From JAIEPT01 sp038217425 (GTDB lineage: Bacteria; Planctomycetota; Planctomycetia; Gemmatales; Gemmataceae): a DNA stretch of 6,910 nucleotides. The notes under the pieces were generated by a model. That model did no database searches. It was not told where the DNA came from and saw only the letters and a list, made by a program, of their open reading frames with translations. Positions 5,925-6,910 of the stretch are shown piece by piece. The number at the start of each line of letters is the position of its first letter. Positions within the stretch are counted from its first letter, which is position 1. The translations under genes were made by a program, and so were the position numbers. The stretch lies in NCBI GenBank assembly GCA_038217425.1, contig JBBQPM010000279.1:1-6910 (forward strand). The letters run 5' to 3'.

Positions 5925-6151
5925 GGCAGCAGGGCCATGAAGCGGGCGCGCTTGAGCGCGTCCTTGACGGCGCGCTGGAACGCGGCGCAGTTGCCGCTGC
6001 GCTTGCGGCTATAGAGCTTGCCCTGATTCGTGCACATCTTCTTGAGCGTCGCCACGTCCTTGTAATCGACGAAGGCCGGACGAGGACATCCCTCTTTGGT
6101 GCAGAATCGGCATCGATTCTTTCGGCCCTTGCCAAGCTTTTTTCGAACCAT
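5909..6151 (-). CDS. rpsR: 30S ribosomal protein bS18
   Basis: Encodes the 80-residue small-subunit protein bS18, which binds with bS6 on the platform of the 30S subunit. Diagnostic stretches are VDYKDVATLKKM (28-39), NQGKLYSRKRSGNC (42-55) and the C-terminal KRARFMALLPYV (67-78). The start at 6151 was chosen because GAGGG lies eight bases upstream (6160-6164); extensions to the ATG at 6166 or TTG at 6169 would include that site in the coding region. It is a cysteine-rich form with C14-x2-C17, C22, C40 and C55, like the zinc-binding (C+) versions known from some bacteria; E. coli lacks the pair. The usual neighbours rpsF, ssb and rplI are absent on both sides: ridA lies divergently upstream and the 132-residue gene convergently downstream with a 16-base overlap. 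It is transcribed from its own promoter (6209-6237). Confidence 0.97.
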   Translation of the reverse strand: MVRKKLGKGRKNRCRFCTKEGCPRPAFVDYKDVATLKKMCTNQGKLYSRKRSGNCAAFQRAVKDALKRARFMALLPYVGE

Positions 6152-6274
6152 TCCAGGAGCCCTCATCAAAAATTACGAGAATGCATGCTGCTGCATGGGG
6201 GAAACAATAATGTAGAGGGAAATTCCGGCAGCGTCAATTCCGGAGTTTATTTTCCCCCTCCCCGGAGCATCTCC
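6152..6274. other. Divergent spacer between rpsR and the RidA-family gene
   Basis: Besides the rpsR promoter it holds an 8-bp direct repeat AATTCCGG at 6221-6228 and 6236-6243 (15-base period), the second copy touching the rpsR -35, and a 5-bp hairpin CATGC-TGCT-GCATG (6184-6197) in the rpsR leader. I see no clear promoter for the RidA gene. Confidence 0.5.
6209..6237 (-). promoter_or_regulatory. Sigma70-like promoter of rpsR
   Basis: On the minus strand TTGACG (6237-6232) is followed after exactly 17 bases by TACATT (6214-6209). Transcription would start near 6202, giving a leader of about 50 bases before the rpsR ATG. Spacing and hexamers are close to consensus and the position fits a stand-alone ribosomal gene. 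Confidence 0.65.
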
Positions 6275-6676
6275 ATGAAGATCGAGTTTCACAATCCCCC
6301 AACCCTGGCCCCCACCTTCGGATGGACCCAGGTCGTCACCCAGACGGGCGGCAAGACCGTCCTCGTCTCCGGACAGCCCAGCGTCGACAACAAGGGACAA
6401 ACCGTCGGCAAAGGCGACCTCAAGGCCCAGACGATCCAGGTCTACGAGAACATCAAAGCCGGGCTGGAAAGCGTCGGCGCCTCGTTCAAGGACGTGATCA
6501 AGATGAGCGCGTTCGTGGTCGGGCTCAAGCCGGAACACACGCCGACCTTGCGCGAAATTCGCAGCCGATACATCAACATGGCCACGCCCCCCGCGAGCAC
6601 CGTGGTCGGCGTCGAGGCGCTGGTCGGCGGCGATTGGCTGATCGAAATCGAAGCGATCGCGGTGCTTGCGGAGTAG
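6275..6676 (+). CDS. RidA/YjgF/YER057c/UK114 family protein
   Basis: A 133-residue cytosolic protein of the Rid family, trimers that in the RidA subgroup hydrolyse reactive enamine/imine products of PLP enzymes. ATG at 6275 is preceded by GGAG (6264-6267) at seven bases. Family features are VSGQPSVD (31-38), TIQVYENIKAGLESVGASFKDVIKMSAFV (53-81) and the C-terminal LIEIEAIAV (122-130), in which Glu124 corresponds to E. coli RidA Glu120. The arginine that contacts the carboxylate in E. coli RidA (Arg105, in PARSCVEV) is replaced: here the text is PPASTVVGV, with Ser108 or Ala107 at that place. The protein therefore is probably not a canonical RidA and belongs with the subfamilies lacking this residue, whose activities are poorly defined; I give no symbol for that reason. 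Length is normal and the fold appears complete. Confidence 0.93.
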   Translation: MKIEFHNPPTLAPTFGWTQVVTQTGGKTVLVSGQPSVDNKGQTVGKGDLKAQTIQVYENIKAGLESVGASFKDVIKMSAFVVGLKPEHTPTLREIRSRYINMATPPASTVVGVEALVGGDWLIEIEAIAVLAE

Positions 6677-6812
6677 GGTGCGCCAACGAATTCCTGCGAG
6701 CCAGGTCGCGTTAGCGCCTGGAGTGCAGCGTTCCGTGCGACTGCTCCAGGCGCTAACGCGACCTGGCTCGCCGAGTCACGTCGGGCGACTGCGAAAATGC
6801 GTTGGCGCTCCC
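6676..6812. repeat. Nested palindromic (MITE-like) element after the RidA gene
   Basis: The inner hairpin has perfect 28-bp arms, 6696-6723 (GCGAGCCAGGTCGCGTTAGC followed by GCCTGGAG) and 6744-6771, with a 20-base loop. An outer inverted repeat, GGGTGCGCCAACGAATT (6676-6692) against 6796-6812, matches at 15 of 17 positions. The element begins at the last base of the RidA stop codon. No coding capacity. Sequence is unrelated to the other two palindrome families here. Confidence 0.85.
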
Positions 6813-6816
6813 GCCG

Positions 6817-6842
6817 AGGGTGCGCCAATGGATTCTGGCGAG
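6817..6842 (+). repeat. Second, degenerate copy of the element's left end
   Basis: AGGGTGCGCCAA (6817-6828) repeats 6675-6686 exactly, and the following 14 bases agree at 10 positions, including ATTC and GCGAG. It suggests tandem elements of the same family, the second running out of the window. Confidence 0.65.
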
Positions 6843-6910
6843 GCCGGTGGCGTGAGGGGCGGGTGGCCATCAGGCCCGGGGGGTTGACCAGGGGGGGTGC
6901 GCTCCCGGGG
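6843..6910. other. G-rich tail at the window end
   Basis: No gene or clear site. Runs of G dominate (GGGGGG at about 6879, GGGGGGG at about 6891). It may be the decayed remainder of the second palindromic element or poor-quality sequence next to a repeat. Confidence 0.4.

Noticed and set aside
6152..6202. bS6:bS18-binding autoregulatory motif in the rpsR leader
   Set aside because: The leader has a short CATGC/GCATG stem but no CCG bulge as known for that motif, and rpsF is not adjacent.
5534..6676. A 380-codon plus-strand frame joining the 132-residue region to the RidA-family gene
   Set aside because: Its first two thirds are out of frame with the 132-residue gene and antisense to rpsR. 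Only the part from the ATG at 6275 has family signal and a ribosome binding site.

Overview
The window looks like GC-rich bacterial chromosome, most likely from a planctomycete. This rests on three things: long near-perfect palindromic repeats with an AGCCCGCAGCGCCAGCAAGG arm around a REP-associated transposase, a very large secreted protein with carbohydrate-binding-like ends, and an rpsR gene that is not next to rpsF, ssb or rplI. The lineage is inferred from the style of the sequence and not from a marker tree.

Layout. Positions 3-896 (+) hold the 3' part of a DUF900-type alpha/beta hydrolase whose frame is open at the left edge. Positions 902-1614 form a repeat/transposase island: a hairpin, a half hairpin, a small Y1 (RAYT/IS200-like) transposase at 1021-1497 (+), then two more hairpins. 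The two flanks are copies of one hairpin-linker-hairpin module in the same orientation. Positions 1618-4380 (-) encode a 920-residue exported protein with a glycoside-hydrolase-like centre; it ends three bases from the last hairpin. A 241-base divergent spacer follows, then a 108-residue helical protein of unknown function at 4622-4948 (+). Its stop codon lies inside a 16-bp sequence that recurs at 5125-5140, and between the two copies sits a 101-base cruciform-like palindrome. Positions 5141-5455 are non-coding as far as I can tell.

From a clear sigma70-like promoter at 5456-5485 a 132-residue protein of unknown function is read (5526-5924, +). It overlaps by 16 bases, tail to tail, with rpsR for ribosomal protein bS18 (5909-6151, -). 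rpsR and a RidA/YjgF-family gene (6275-6676, +) diverge from a 123-base spacer that contains a good promoter for rpsR. After the RidA gene the window ends in a third palindrome family (6676-6812), the start of a second degenerate copy, and a G-rich tail.

The genes do not form one pathway. Most are single units separated by repeats, and the repeats sit almost exactly at gene 3' ends. The main interest is this repeat architecture: three unrelated long-palindrome families in under 7 kb, one of them packaged symmetrically around its probable transposase. I do not see a CRISPR array, a defence island, tRNA or rRNA.
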